In this document: positions 8,085 to 19,200 of the stretch, in pieces
How positions within the stretch are numbered: position 1 is the stretch's first letter
Layout: each line of letters begins with the position of its first letter
Source: Candidatus Woesearchaeota archaeon
GTDB lineage: Archaea; Nanobdellota; Nanobdellia; Woesearchaeales; GW2011-AR4
NCBI GenBank assembly: GCA_018303505.1
Contig: JAGVYA010000031.1
Location: 1-32,942 of the forward strand
Direction of reading: 5' to 3'
DNA: 32,942 nucleotides
Program-made: the position numbers and the translations under genes
The notes under the pieces: generated by a model
Told to the model about the DNA's origin: nothing
Databases searched by the model: none
The model's input: the letters and a program-made list of their open reading frames with translations, nothing else

Positions 8085-11000
8085 CTAAGGATTATTAACA
8101 GCAGTTAAATTCCAAGTTGCATTATACAATTGCGGACTTAATCCAGAGCTTGGGACATCTACCCATATGAATGCGCTTATATTGCCTTTGTCAGCATTTG
8201 GAGCAAACGCGCTTGTGTGGCCATGCAAGAAGCTGACATTGCCTCCTGTTGCAGTATCTCTCAAATTAACATTTCCATCAGATGGGAATTGCAATGCTAA
8301 ATCGCCATTGCTGCTGTTTGTCAAGTTTACAAAAAAGTTAGTAACTGCTATATTTTCAGATGTGGTTGTTGTTCCTGTTAAAGCCGCTGCCGTCATATTC
8401 ACCATATCAAAGTCATCGTTTCCAGTGTTGTTAATTAGCAAGTGCGGATATGCAAGCACATTTTGCTGCCCAAGGAAAACACTGCTAAAGTTTATGAATG
8501 TATTTGGTAAAGATATCCCAGATAAGAAGTTATAGGTAAACCTTAATGTATCGTTTCTTCCAACTGCGCCAGCGGTGTCCTGCACGCTAACATTTATAAC
8601 CCAATTAGCGCTTGCATTATCATAATACCTCAATAAAATTGTACAATTAATTATCATTGTAGAGCTTTCTGTGTGATTTCTGCAAGTTCCAAATTCTCCT
8701 CCAGCATCTGAAACATTAAACCTGAACTGCCCATCAAAGCCGCCTAAGGTTAAATTGACAATTGCTTTGCTTGCATTAATTGTTGCAACGCCATCTGCAT
8801 CTGTTACATTAAAAGAGATTAAAATTGCGGAAATTCCGCCAGAAACAGGATCAACAGCAAATCCTGTTGCATTGTTTAGTTTTATAATTGGCACTGCATT
8901 AGCAGCAGAAGCAACAGTAAATATTGTTTCATTCTGCTTTAAATTATTGCTTGTATCATTTACCAATCCAGTTACATTAACAACACAGCCAGATGCACAA
9001 GCAACTGTAAAGTTCTGTGAGAATTCTGCTCTTGTTCCGCTTAAAGTAAAGTTAAAGTACCTTTTAAAGCCAGTATCATTTATTATAACTTGTCCTGTGC
9101 TCAATCCTGTTTCATCAGTTGCGTTAAAGCTTGCATTTATAATATCATTTTGGAAAATATTGCTTATTGACTTGTTTAAAGTGCCGTTTATGACTGGTGA
9201 TGTTTCATCTGCGCCTGAAATAATCCTTACAATATGGTCTTGTGTATTATTGGTGCTAATGCTCGTGTTCTGCGAGCTGAAGTTAACATCAACGATTAGC
9301 TCAGAGCCAATAACACCAGTTGCGTTCACTGTCCAGTTCAGATAGCAAATTTGGTCTTTGCTCATGCTGCCGCAAGACTTCGGATTCTTTGCTCCAAACA
9401 GCTCGTATTGCGCCCACAAGCCGCTTGCTCCTCCGAGATAAACAACATGCTCGCTTGAATCATAAGCAGTTGTTAAGATATCTGTTGCTCCTATCCAGTC
9501 ATTTGCGTCTGTGTAATTTAAAGGCAATGTCGTATTTAAAGTTCTGTTGTAATAGCCAAATATGCCGCCGTCTCCAACCAAATAAACAAGCTTTTGAGCG
9601 CTGTCATAAGCCAAGCTCCTGATTGTGTTTTGGGCAATCCAGTTGCTCGGGTCGGTATCTGTTAGGTCATGGGTTATATTGGATGTTGTGTTGTAAAACC
9701 CAAACATTCCAAGGTCGCCTGCTATAAACACTAGTTTCTGGTCAGTATCAAAAGTTACTGCTCTTAAAGCATTGCTTATCACCCAGTCGCCTACATCAGT
9801 TTCGCTTAGGTCATGGGTTATATTGGATGTTGTGTTGTAAAACCCAAATTCGCCGCCATTAGCAACGAGATAAACTCTTTTCTGGTCAGAGTCAAATGTT
9901 AATCCATTTACGATTCTGTTGAGCCAGTTTCCAACATCAGTATCATTTAATGAATGAGTAATATTGGATGTTGTGTTGTAAAACCCAAAGACAATACTTC
10001 CAGCCAAATATACCCTTTTCTGGTCAGAGTCAAATGTCAATGCATTCAGCTGGCTTGTTGCGATAGAGTCTCCTGCATCAGTTGCAGTCAAGTCATGAGT
10101 AATATTGGATGTCGTGTTGTAAAACCCAAATTTCCCTCCGCTTCCAGCCAAATATATCCTTTTCTGATCAGAGTCATAAGCCAAAGCTCTTAAAGTTGTA
10201 GTGCCAACCCAATTGCCAACATCAGTGGCCCTTAAGTCAAATGTTACATTTGAAGTTATGTTGTAATATCCAAACTTGGCGCTTGCGCCAGCCAAGTAAA
10301 CAAGCTTTTGATCGTTGTCATGCGCTAATGCATTTACTCCGCTTGTGCTCAACCAGTTGTTTGTATCTGTAGCAGACAAGTCAATTGTGTCATTTACCAC
10401 GCTGTCCTCTGCCAAGTACAGCGGCGTGGCAACAAATCTTGATATCAAGCTGTTTGGCACGTCCCCTGAGCTGTTATACCTTGCATGCGCAATTACCTCG
10501 CCGCACTCTGCAAAAGAGCATTTGACAGTGGCATTCAGCGCAAATGTAGTGTTCTGTATCACTTGCGTGTTGTTTGCAGGAGCTGTGATGTTTGCAAGCA
10601 AGTTGCCGAAAGCAATCGTAAAAATAGTTTCATTGTATGCGAAAGTATTATTTGTGTCATTGACTGCAGCTGTAAAGTTTATAACACAGCCTATACCACA
10701 GCTGATTGTAATGTTTTGCGAGAATGTGTCAGCAGTTCCGCTTAAGGTGAAGTTAAAGTATCTTGTAATACCAGTGTCATTGACAATTACTTGCCCAAAG
10801 CTTAAACCAACATCGTCAGTTGTGTTGGCTGACAAATTAATTACATCATTCTGATAAATTCCATTTGCCGACTTGTTTAAGAATGCATTAACTACAGGAG
10901 GAACAATGCCCAGAGTTATATTTACAAAAGTATTGGTTGAAATATTAACTCTGAAAGAAGTTGGGGCATAGCTTTCTTTGCTTACATTAATGGTATGGTT

Positions 11001-13661
11001 GTTGAAGAAATTTGTTGTAGTTGAGGTCTGCCAATATTCAGTAATGTTTATTCTTTGTATATTGCCTGAAGAGTCTGTTGTTCCATTGAACAAAGGAGTA
11101 CTGCTGTTGTCAAATACGCTGACGTTGGCATTCGGCAGATTATTGCCAAGCTTGTCGCTCACATGCACATCCAAGTACCATTGCACATATATGATTGAGT
11201 CATCTGTCACACTTACAGTACTTTTTTTAAAGCTTGTGTTCAGGAACGTGTTATTGCCGCCGCGCTCCGCCAGTATAGGCCCGTCGGCAGCTCCGCTTAT
11301 ATTGGAGTCGATTATCACATTGCCAGACGCATTTGTAATCCTTATGCCCACAGTTGTGCTGTTAATCGACACCAAGTTTATTATTGTGTTGTTGGATGAA
11401 TTCTGATTAATGTAAAATCTTCTTCCAATTACTGTGTTGTTTATGAAAATGTTGTAGCTCGCTCCATTGCTTAGCTGCACTGAGGTTGCTGTGATGGTGT
11501 TGTTGACAACAGTTGTGTAATTGGAGCTTGTGAAATAAAATGGGCCTGAGTTGTTGTTGATGGTGTTGTGGATGATGGTGTTGTTAATTGAGTCAAGCAA
11601 GTAGATTGGCTCCAAGGCGCTTTTTTCTATTTTGCTGTATGATATGGTGTTATTGACGGAATTGCTAATATGTATTCCTTCATCTCCGCTTCCAAATACA
11701 GTTACATTTCTTATAATGTTGTGGTAGGCGCTGGTTAATGATATGCCATATTGGGTGTTGTTTCTTGTAATTGTATTGTTGATGTAGCTAAAGTTTGAGT
11801 TGAAGATTCTTACTCCCTGCATAAACATCGAGGCATTGCACTTATTTACAACTGTGTTTACAACATTCTGTATCTCTATGCCCCATGTGTCTATTGTAAG
11901 GCTGCCATTGATAAATAAGCCGTTACAATCTATAGTTACATTATTTGCCCCTACTGAAATGCACGTTGCTCCTTCTATGTAAAGATTTGAGCCGATAGTT
12001 ACATATTTGTTTGCAATGTCAGCTTCTGCATCGCAAGCAGCGCATGAATTGCAGTTTGAAACTGAAATAATTTGCTCGCTTTGGTTTATGTTGCCAGAAG
12101 TGTCATTAACAAGTACTGTAAAATTAATTACATTTCCCGATGATAATCTTATTGTGTAGTTTTGCGAGCATTGGTCATTAGTACCGACAACAGTCTTGTT
12201 AAAGTACGTTTTTGCTCCATTTGCCAAGCTTTGGTTGTCTATAAACTGGCAGAAGCTCAGCTGCAAGTCATCTGTCACATTTGCTGTCATGTTCACTACT
12301 TGATTTATATTTATAGACGTAGCATTCAATGAAGCGTTTATCCTCGGCTTGCCTAAACTAATATTCACAAACTTGCTTCTGTTAACAATCAAACTTGTTA
12401 GTTTATTATTGTAGCCACTTAAATTAACAGTTATATTATAAGGAGTAAAGCAAGTAAGGTTTTCTGTAGTTAATGTTGAAAGCAATTCTCTGCAGCTATC
12501 ATTTGTTGCCCATGGAACTGAGCCATTTTGAGTGTACTCTGTAACAATCTGAGTTGCAATGCCGCCAGTTGCATCAGTAGTTCCAGTAAATAGATTGACG
12601 GCAAAAGAATCATTAATAACAACTTCCGCATTTGCTATTGGATTATTGTTTGTTGAGTTTGTTACATTAACATTAAGGAACCATTTAACTGTTAAATTAT
12701 TCTTTTCTGTTGGAAATGATGGGTCTCTTGGAATAAACGCAACTCTTGATTTATTAAAGCTTACATTAACAAAAGTAATATCAGTTGCATTTGCTGTCAA
12801 AACAACATCATAGTAATTATTTGCGCACCCTGCATTGCATGGCACAATAGTGTCGTTAATGAATGTGTTAAATCTTGTTGTCTGGCTTATTGTTTGACCA
12901 GTTCCATTAACCAAAATTCCAATTGCTAACGATGAAATTTTATTTCTATAGAAAGTGTTGTTGTTGACATTTTGCAATAGATAAATTCCATAAGAACTTG
13001 TTATATTCTTAGTTGTTATGTTGTTGTCGTAAATTGTGTTGTTGTAGACGTTATCAGCGAGGTAAATTCCATAGCTTGTTATGTTTGATGTGGTTATATT
13101 ATTACTATAAACATTGTTATTATAAGCAGTGGTCAATAAAATCACCCCATAACCATTAGCCCCACTAGTTGTTATTGCATTGCCATAAATAGAATTATTG
13201 TAATTGGTAGTAGTTAAATACACCCCATACCCATTACTCCCACTAGTTGTTATATCATTGTTATAAATATTATTATTATAAGCAGTTGAAGTTAAATACA
13301 CCCCATACCCAGTACTCCCATTAGTTGTTATCGTATTACCATAAACAGAATTATTATAGGCAGTTGAAGATAACACCACCCCATACCCATCACTCCCATA
13401 AGTTGTTATAGTGTTATTAAACACAGTATTATTGCTCGCATTCTTAAATATATAAACACCATACGCAAATGAATTATCAGCAGCTAAATCAGCCTGCACA
13501 ATATTGCAGCTTTTTATTGTGCTGTAGTTATAGCTTGATATATTTACTCCATAACCTTCAACACTTTGAGAGTAATTAATCTCATACCCATGGCAATCCA
13601 AGCCAATATTATTAGCAGAAATGTAAAAGCAAGTTGCACCACTATTAGCATCACTTATCAA
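8085..13661 (-). CDS. Giant surface protein, C-terminal part: beta-helix, Ig-like modules, seven-repeat propeller
   Basis: This 1858-codon ORF starts at TTG 13661, but the frame is open up to 13817 and its upstream residues continue a repeat module, so the start is artificial. In order: six 26-residue NosD-like beta-helix repeats (about 76-232), carboxypeptidase-regulatory-like and Ig-like domains, a second beta-helix (about 560-860), further Ig-like modules, seven repeats of about 45 residues with FDSDQK(R/L)VYLAG cores (9370-10400), two more Ig modules and the terminal domain shared with the 324-aa protein. N-glycosylation sequons are very dense. There is no signal peptide or membrane helix. 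I read it as the C-terminal piece of the gene that begins at 23120. A role as adhesin or sheath protein is inferred from domain content only. Confidence 0.7.
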   Translation of the reverse strand: MISDANSGATCFYISANNIGLDCHGYEINYSQSVEGYGVNISSYNYSTIKSCNIVQADLAADNSFAYGVYIFKNASNNTVFNNTITTYGSDGYGVVLSSTAYNNSVYGNTITTNGSTGYGVYLTSTAYNNNIYNNDITTSGSNGYGVYLTTTNYNNSIYGNAITTSGANGYGVILLTTAYNNNVYSNNITTSNITSYGIYLADNVYNNTIYDNNITTKNITSSYGIYLLQNVNNNTFYRNKISSLAIGILVNGTGQTISQTTRFNTFINDTIVPCNAGCANNYYDVVLTANATDITFVNVSFNKSRVAFIPRDPSFPTEKNNLTVKWFLNVNVTNSTNNNPIANAEVVINDSFAVNLFTGTTDATGGIATQIVTEYTQNGSVPWATNDSCRELLSTLTTENLTCFTPYNITVNLSGYNNKLTSLIVNRSKFVNISLGKPRINASLNATSININQVVNMTANVTDDLQLSFCQFIDNQSLANGAKTYFNKTVVGTNDQCSQNYTIRLSSGNVINFTVLVNDTSGNINQSEQIISVSNCNSCAACDAEADIANKYVTIGSNLYIEGATCISVGANNVTIDCNGLFINGSLTIDTWGIEIQNVVNTVVNKCNASMFMQGVRIFNSNFSYINNTITRNNTQYGISLTSAYHNIIRNVTVFGSGDEGIHISNSVNNTISYSKIEKSALEPIYLLDSINNTIIHNTINNNSGPFYFTSSNYTTVVNNTITATSVQLSNGASYNIFINNTVIGRRFYINQNSSNNTIINLVSINSTTVGIRITNASGNVIIDSNISGAADGPILAERGGNNTFLNTSFKKSTVSVTDDSIIYVQWYLDVHVSDKLGNNLPNANVSVFDNSSTPLFNGTTDSSGNIQRINITEYWQTSTTTNFFNNHTINVSKESYAPTSFRVNISTNTFVNITLGIVPPVVNAFLNKSANGIYQNDVINLSANTTDDVGLSFGQVIVNDTGITRYFNFTLSGTADTFSQNITISCGIGCVINFTAAVNDTNNTFAYNETIFTIAFGNLLANITAPANNTQVIQNTTFALNATVKCSFAECGEVIAHARYNSSGDVPNSLISRFVATPLYLAEDSVVNDTIDLSATDTNNWLSTSGVNALAHDNDQKLVYLAGASAKFGYYNITSNVTFDLRATDVGNWVGTTTLRALAYDSDQKRIYLAGSGGKFGFYNTTSNITHDLTATDAGDSIATSQLNALTFDSDQKRVYLAGSIVFGFYNTTSNITHSLNDTDVGNWLNRIVNGLTFDSDQKRVYLVANGGEFGFYNTTSNITHDLSETDVGDWVISNALRAVTFDTDQKLVFIAGDLGMFGFYNTTSNITHDLTDTDPSNWIAQNTIRSLAYDSAQKLVYLVGDGGIFGYYNRTLNTTLPLNYTDANDWIGATDILTTAYDSSEHVVYLGGASGLWAQYELFGAKNPKSCGSMSKDQICYLNWTVNATGVIGSELIVDVNFSSQNTSISTNNTQDHIVRIISGADETSPVINGTLNKSISNIFQNDIINASFNATDETGLSTGQVIINDTGFKRYFNFTLSGTRAEFSQNFTVACASGCVVNVTGLVNDTSNNLKQNETIFTVASAANAVPIIKLNNATGFAVDPVSGGISAILISFNVTDADGVATINASKAIVNLTLGGFDGQFRFNVSDAGGEFGTCRNHTESSTMIINCTILLRYYDNASANWVINVSVQDTAGAVGRNDTLRFTYNFLSGISLPNTFINFSSVFLGQQNVLAYPHLLINNTGNDDFDMVNMTAAALTGTTTTSENIAVTNFFVNLTNSSNGDLALQFPSDGNVNLRDTATGGNVSFLHGHTSAFAPNADKGNISAFIWVDVPSSGLSPQLYNATWNLTAVNNP
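12966..13436 (-). repeat. 78-bp tandem repeats encoding a beta-helix
   Basis: Six tandem units of 26 codons (one is 27) share the pattern YNN(S/N)(V/I)Y.N.ITT...GYGVYL. The middle units are close to identical in DNA, with CCCCATACCC recurring on the plus strand every 75-78 bp. The pattern is typical of a right-handed parallel beta-helix rung pair. The near identity suggests recent expansion by slippage or recombination. Confidence 0.7.
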
Positions 13662-13807
13662 GGAATAGTTAGTATTTGCAGTTGTTAAATTAGCACAGTT
13701 AGCTATTTCTACCTCTGGCGTTACAATAACAATAGTATCATTTGTTCTGAAATTATTGCTTGTATCATTTGCTCTTGCAGTAAAGTTAATTATGCATTTT
13801 GAGCAGC

Positions 13808-16231
13808 TTATCCTGTGTCATTAACTATAATCTGTCCTGTTGATAATCCAGTCTCATCAGTTGCATTTGCTGTTATGTTAATTATGTCATTAAGTTCTAT
13901 TTGCTGTAAAGACTTATTTAAGGTTGCATTAACAATTGGTGCTGTTGTGTCTGCTACGCTAACAGTAAATATAGTTTCATTCTGCTTTAAATTTCCACTT
14001 GTATCATTAACCCTTCCAGTAACATTAACAACACATCCTGCACAACTAACAGTAAAGTTTTGTGAAAATTGAGCAGTTGCTCCAGATAACGTAAAGTTAA
14101 AATATCTATTGGCACCAGTATCATTGATAATCATTTGACCTGTATGTAATGCAGTTTCATCTGTTGCATTAAAGCTTGCATTTATTACATCATTCTGCAA
14201 AATGTTTGAAATTGATTTGTTTAATGAGCCGTTAATGATTGGCGCTAATTTTGAAACAATATGAATCGTAACATTTGTAGAGTCATTGCTTGGCAATAAT
14301 GTGGAAGTTGCATTCACATCAATTAACCAAAATGTTCCTACAGAGCCTGTGGCTTTAATCGTATAATTGAGCTGACAATTGTCGCCTGCATTCATAATCC
14401 CGCATGATAAGTTGTTAAGCCTTTCATCATTGTCGGGATCGCCAATTTGAGCAGAATCGATTGACACTGAAAATGTATTAATAGTCGTATTTTTTTGAAT
14501 ATTAGAAATGTTCTCAAACAAGCTTAAATTAAGGTTCATTGCCGCAATAATATCAATTAATCCGTCATTTGTAGCATCTCCTATATCAATATCCCTACCA
14601 ACACCTGTTATGGATGAAGTTAAGTTTGTTTCTTTCCAACCACTGGTATTTTCGTAAAGTCTGGCTCTAGATGGTCCACCACTATCATCGTCTGTTATCA
14701 CTGCGATATCAATCCGACCATCGTGATTCGCATCACCAATATCTATACCATCAACAAGATAGCTAGTTTGGTTTGTGATATTGAATTGTACCCATACACC
14801 AGTTTCATTATCTATAATCACAAGCCTTCCAACAGTATTTGAACCAGCATTGTTATGGAAAGCAATAACAATCTCATTCCTACCATCATTGTCTGGATCC
14901 CCAATTTCTAGGCGCTCACCCATTATGTCTAGTCCTCTTTGCAATTCTGTTATATCTGTCCTCACCCATGTTAAGGAACTATTCTTAAACATACTTACCT
15001 GTGAAGCTTCGTTTTCATCACTGCTGACATTGGAGTACAGCACAACAATCTCATTCAAGCCATCATTATCAACATCTCCAATATCAACATCTTGCACGCT
15101 ATTAGTTACATCATTGCCGGTTATATTAGTTTCATTCCATACACCATCATTAAACTTATACATTCGCAGACGTGCTACATCTTTAGGCTCAGTAGTTGTA
15201 ATACGTTCTAAACCAATAACTATTTCATTCTTGCCGTCATTATCAGCATCACCAATTTCTAAATCTTCTATATGCAGAGTAGTATTGGTAATATTTGTTT
15301 GAATCCATGTGCCAGAAGAAACATTGTAATCATACACCATTAGATGTATTTTACTATTAGAATATAAGCCAGCTACAATTTCATTCATTCCATCATTATC
15401 TGCATCATCTATGTCGATTGCTTCAATTTGATCTGGAACATTTGAAATGTTTGTTTCGCGCCAGGCTCCATTAACATACTCATAAAGTCTTAATTCATTT
15501 AAGACTGGGAAAAGTGCAACCACAATATCTTGGTCACGTCTGCTCCTAAGTATGAAGAAAGGAGTTTCGTTTAGCAAGGTAGAAATATTAGTGGCAGGAC
15601 CAACATCACCACTTGCGTTATAGCGCGCTACAACATTCACATTACCACAAGAGCCTAAGTTACCACTACAAGTTATTGTAACATTGAAATCAAAGGTGCT
15701 TCCCTTTAATACCTCAATTGTATGATCTGTAGGAGGAGCATTCACAGTTGCATTTAGCTTTGCATAAGCAACAGTAAATATCGTTTCATTTTGCCGTAAA
15801 TTATTGCTTGTGTCATTAACCCTTCCAGTAACATTAACAACACATCCTGCTGCACAACTAACAGTAAAGTTTTGTGAAAATTGAGCAGTTGCTCCAGATA
15901 ACGTAAAGTTAAAATATCTATTGGCACCAGTATCATTAATAATCACTTGACCTGTATGTAATCCAGTCTCATCCGTTGCATTAAAGCTTGCATTTATTAC
16001 ATCATTCTGCAAAATGTTTGAAATTGATTTGTTTAATGAGCCGTTAATGATTGGCGCTGTCGCATCAGCTACAGTAATTAAAGTAGAATTTTGCTTTACG
16101 TTATTGCTAGTGTCAGTAGCGTACATAGTAAAGTTAATCACACCTCCAGAAGTTAGTTTTGTTGCATTGCTAACTTGAGCAGTTGTGCTGCTTAATGTAA
16201 AGTTAATTTTGGTAAGTATGCCGCTCCTCAT
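13808..16231 (-). CDS. Giant surface protein, middle part: Ig-like modules and FG-GAP propeller
   Basis: An 807-codon ORF. It opens in the middle of an Ig-like module (INFTLSS...), continues with two full modules (LNKSISNILQND...NDTG...FSQNFTVSC), then an FG-GAP/VCBS propeller with about seven calcium-type loops (DADNDG(M/K)NEIV, DVDNDGLNEIV, DPDNDGRNEIV and variants), then two more modules, and stops at NDTG where paralogous modules continue RYFNFTLSG. It has no signal peptide. Its start overlaps the end of the 2305-codon ORF by 29 bp in another frame, and its stop overlaps the open frame of the 1858-codon ORF by 10 bp. FG-GAP propellers bind Ca2+ and mediate surface contacts in integrin-like proteins. 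Most likely a fragment of one giant gene. Confidence 0.65.
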   Translation of the reverse strand: MRSGILTKINFTLSSTTAQVSNATKLTSGGVINFTMYATDTSNNVKQNSTLITVADATAPIINGSLNKSISNILQNDVINASFNATDETGLHTGQVIINDTGANRYFNFTLSGATAQFSQNFTVSCAAGCVVNVTGRVNDTSNNLRQNETIFTVAYAKLNATVNAPPTDHTIEVLKGSTFDFNVTITCSGNLGSCGNVNVVARYNASGDVGPATNISTLLNETPFFILRSRRDQDIVVALFPVLNELRLYEYVNGAWRETNISNVPDQIEAIDIDDADNDGMNEIVAGLYSNSKIHLMVYDYNVSSGTWIQTNITNTTLHIEDLEIGDADNDGKNEIVIGLERITTTEPKDVARLRMYKFNDGVWNETNITGNDVTNSVQDVDIGDVDNDGLNEIVVLYSNVSSDENEASQVSMFKNSSLTWVRTDITELQRGLDIMGERLEIGDPDNDGRNEIVIAFHNNAGSNTVGRLVIIDNETGVWVQFNITNQTSYLVDGIDIGDANHDGRIDIAVITDDDSGGPSRARLYENTSGWKETNLTSSITGVGRDIDIGDATNDGLIDIIAAMNLNLSLFENISNIQKNTTINTFSVSIDSAQIGDPDNDERLNNLSCGIMNAGDNCQLNYTIKATGSVGTFWLIDVNATSTLLPSNDSTNVTIHIVSKLAPIINGSLNKSISNILQNDVINASFNATDETALHTGQMIINDTGANRYFNFTLSGATAQFSQNFTVSCAGCVVNVTGRVNDTSGNLKQNETIFTVSVADTTAPIVNATLNKSLQQIELNDIINITANATDETGLSTGQIIVNDTG
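13985..16060 (-). repeat. Near-identical DNA copies of the Ig-like module
   Basis: About 200 bp at 14048-14247 recur at 15857-16058 with only a handful of differences, on either side of the FG-GAP propeller. More diverged copies lie near 8930-9190, 10640-10890 and 16400-16510. Such direct repeats are substrates for recombination, and also for assembly collapse. Confidence 0.7.
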
Positions 16232-19200
16232 TCTGCTTTCTGTTGCTGGAGTTGTCTATTGCTATGCCCGTTATATTGATTACAGTTCCAGCACTCTCGC
16301 TTATGGTGAAGTTCTGGGAGCATTGCTGCGTATTTCCAGCAACATAGCTTGCAAAGCTGAAATTAAAGTATCTTACTGCTCCAGTTGAGTTTATTGTGAT
16401 GGTGCAGTTGAAGTCATCTGCATTGCTTTCATCTGTCATATTGAAGCTTGCGTTTATTACGTCATTTTGCAAGATGTTGCTTAATGACTTGTTTAAAGTT
16501 CCGTTTATGATTGGCTTTGTTGTGTCGCCTGCTGGTGCTGGACTTACAGTCAAACTAAAATTATCATCACCAAAAGCATTATTAGAAGAATTATCATAAC
16601 CTCTGCAATTCCAGATGTAATTTCCATCTGCTATGCTGCTTATTGCCCAACTGCTTGTGTTATAAAGCACAGGCTTATTGTCAGTTGCATTAAACGTAAA
16701 ATTAGCACTCCATCTTGAGCCATCAACAACAGCACCAGAAATGTTATGATACAATGTTATGTTAGTCAAGTTAATATTATCATTTGCAGAGCATTGGAAT
16801 GTTACACTGCCATCTGTGTCTGTTGTTCCATTAGCAGGACTATCAAGCCTTACCCCGCTAAGATTAATGCTATAGTTAGTGAATCTTGTTACATTGAAAG
16901 AAACTAAAGATAAGTCTCTTGTTGAATTTGTCTGTAAAGCACATCTAAAGTCATTATTATCAACACCAACACAGCCATCCCTAACACTATCCTTGCTTAT
17001 TCTTGTAACATTCAAAACCCCCAATCCATTTAAGTTATTTAAATTAATCTCAGCACTTTGGTTTAAATCGCTTGTAGTGTCAGAATCAACAAAAACCAAG
17101 TTTTTAGCTATCGAAATGTTATTATTAAAGTCAATCGTTGCAAAGCTTCCAATATTGTTCTTAAACCTTACTCTGCCAAATTCATTGAACCTTGCAACTT
17201 GAGGGCTTGGAGTTGGGGTTAATGAGCCAATAGCTAAAGAGCTGTTAAATTCAATCAAGATTGTGCCGTTTACATTTGAAGCGTCTAATTGTGCCTGCAC
17301 TTCAACGTAATTTCCCTTTAATGTAATATCGCCTGATACATCTCCAGTTACATTCATCCTTACAGTAGAACTTACATTCAAAACATTAGAAGCATTTATT
17401 GTTATTGATTTACCATCTCCATTAGTGCAAGCTCCTACTTCTCCTCTTATTGCTGTTATATTTCCACTATATGTTATGTTTTGACTGCCAACAATTGTTA
17501 TTGTTCCTCCATCTCCTCTGTTGCCATTAGTAGCAGTGCAAGTACCGCTATCTCCAGTCCCGCCTCTTGCGAATATGTTTCCGTTTATGTCAAAGCTGTT
17601 GGTAACATTCAATATCAAAGTGCCTCCATTGCCTCCATTGCCATTATTTGCAGCTCCTGAATGGTCGCCTCCATCCAAGCTTATGTTGCCATTAAAGTAC
17701 ATTGTAGTTGCTGTTATAGTTATTGAAGCTCCTGCACCTGCAAATTGTAATAAAATATCATTCATACCAAGCCCTTTTCCAGAAATTAATCCAGTCGTGG
17801 TTAAATTCAGAATATCAGCTACTATTGTCAAGTTAGCTCCAAGATTTCTTGCAGTAGGATTATTATTCCCATTGTTATTAGCTCCATATATTCCTGTTAT
17901 AGTTATGTTTGAGGCATTAATAGTCCCTGCAACTTTAATGTTTGTGCCGTTTATCTTCTGGGCATAGATTTCTGAATTTTTGTATTCACCATTAGGACAT
18001 GCACCTACCTCACCAGAAGATGTGTCAATATTTCCACCAATTGCAAGAGCATTTTTGTTTGTAATATTAACAGAGCCTCCATCGCCTCTAATGCCACTAC
18101 TTGCAGCGCAAACAGCGCTGTCTCCTGTTCCTCCTCTTGCAAATATATTGCCGTTAATGTCAAAACTGTTGGTTATGTCTAAAATTAAAGTTCCTCCATG
18201 TCCACCAGCACCATTATCTATAGTACCACTATGGTCGCCACCATCTAAGGTAATATTTCCATCAAAATACATTGTAGTTGCATTAATGTTTATGTTAGCT
18301 CCTGCTCCTCCAAATTCATTTTCAGCAACACCCAAATCAAGCCCAGTTCCTGATATTACTCCTGTAGAAGTTAAATTTAATATATCAGCTTTTATTGTCA
18401 AATTCTGCCCATTGTTTCTAACACCAGTAGCTTCCCCATTGCCATTACCATCAACTCCATAAACACCAGTTATTGTTATGTTTGAAGCATTTATTATTCC
18501 TGCAACTTTCACATTTGTTCCGTTTATCTTCTGGGCATATATTTCTGACTTTTTGTAAACACCTGAACGACAAGCTCCAGCCTCACCAGGAGATGTGCCA
18601 ATGCTTCCGCTGATAACATTAGCGTTTTTGTTTGTTATATTTACAGAACCACCATCTCCTCTTAATCCATTGTCTACATTATCACAGCCATTGCTATCGC
18701 TAGTTCCTCCTCTTGCAAATATATTGCCGTTAATGTCAAAGCTATTGGTTATGCTTAATATCACATCTCCAGCATCACCGCCACTGCCGCTATTTGTAGT
18801 TCCACTATGGTCTCCTCCATCAACTGTTATATTGCCGTTAAAATAGAATGTCTTTGCAGATATGTTTACAATGCCTCCTTTGCCTCCAAAACCTTGAGCA
18901 GTAGTGCCAGTATTCCTTCCCCCTGATGTTATTATTACCGCATCACTTGTTAAATTTACAACATCCGCTTCTATTGTAATATTTCCGCCAGAAAAGCAGG
19001 AAGCTCCAGCAGCAGGAACACATCCTGTGGCATTAAAGAAAATGCCTCCTCCGCTTCTTATTGTCAAGTTACCAGTTAGGTTGATGAATAGCTTGATTGC
19101 AGTTGCATTGACTAATCTGCCAGAGCCTGTAATAAGAACATTATTTGCGCTTAGAACATCAAAGCTGTTGTTTATTCTTTTGGTTGATGAAATAGTGCAT

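Noticed and set aside
12966-13436. Regular repeats that might suggest a CRISPR array
   Set aside because: The 78-bp units are coding, without unique spacers or nearby cas genes; they encode beta-helix rungs.
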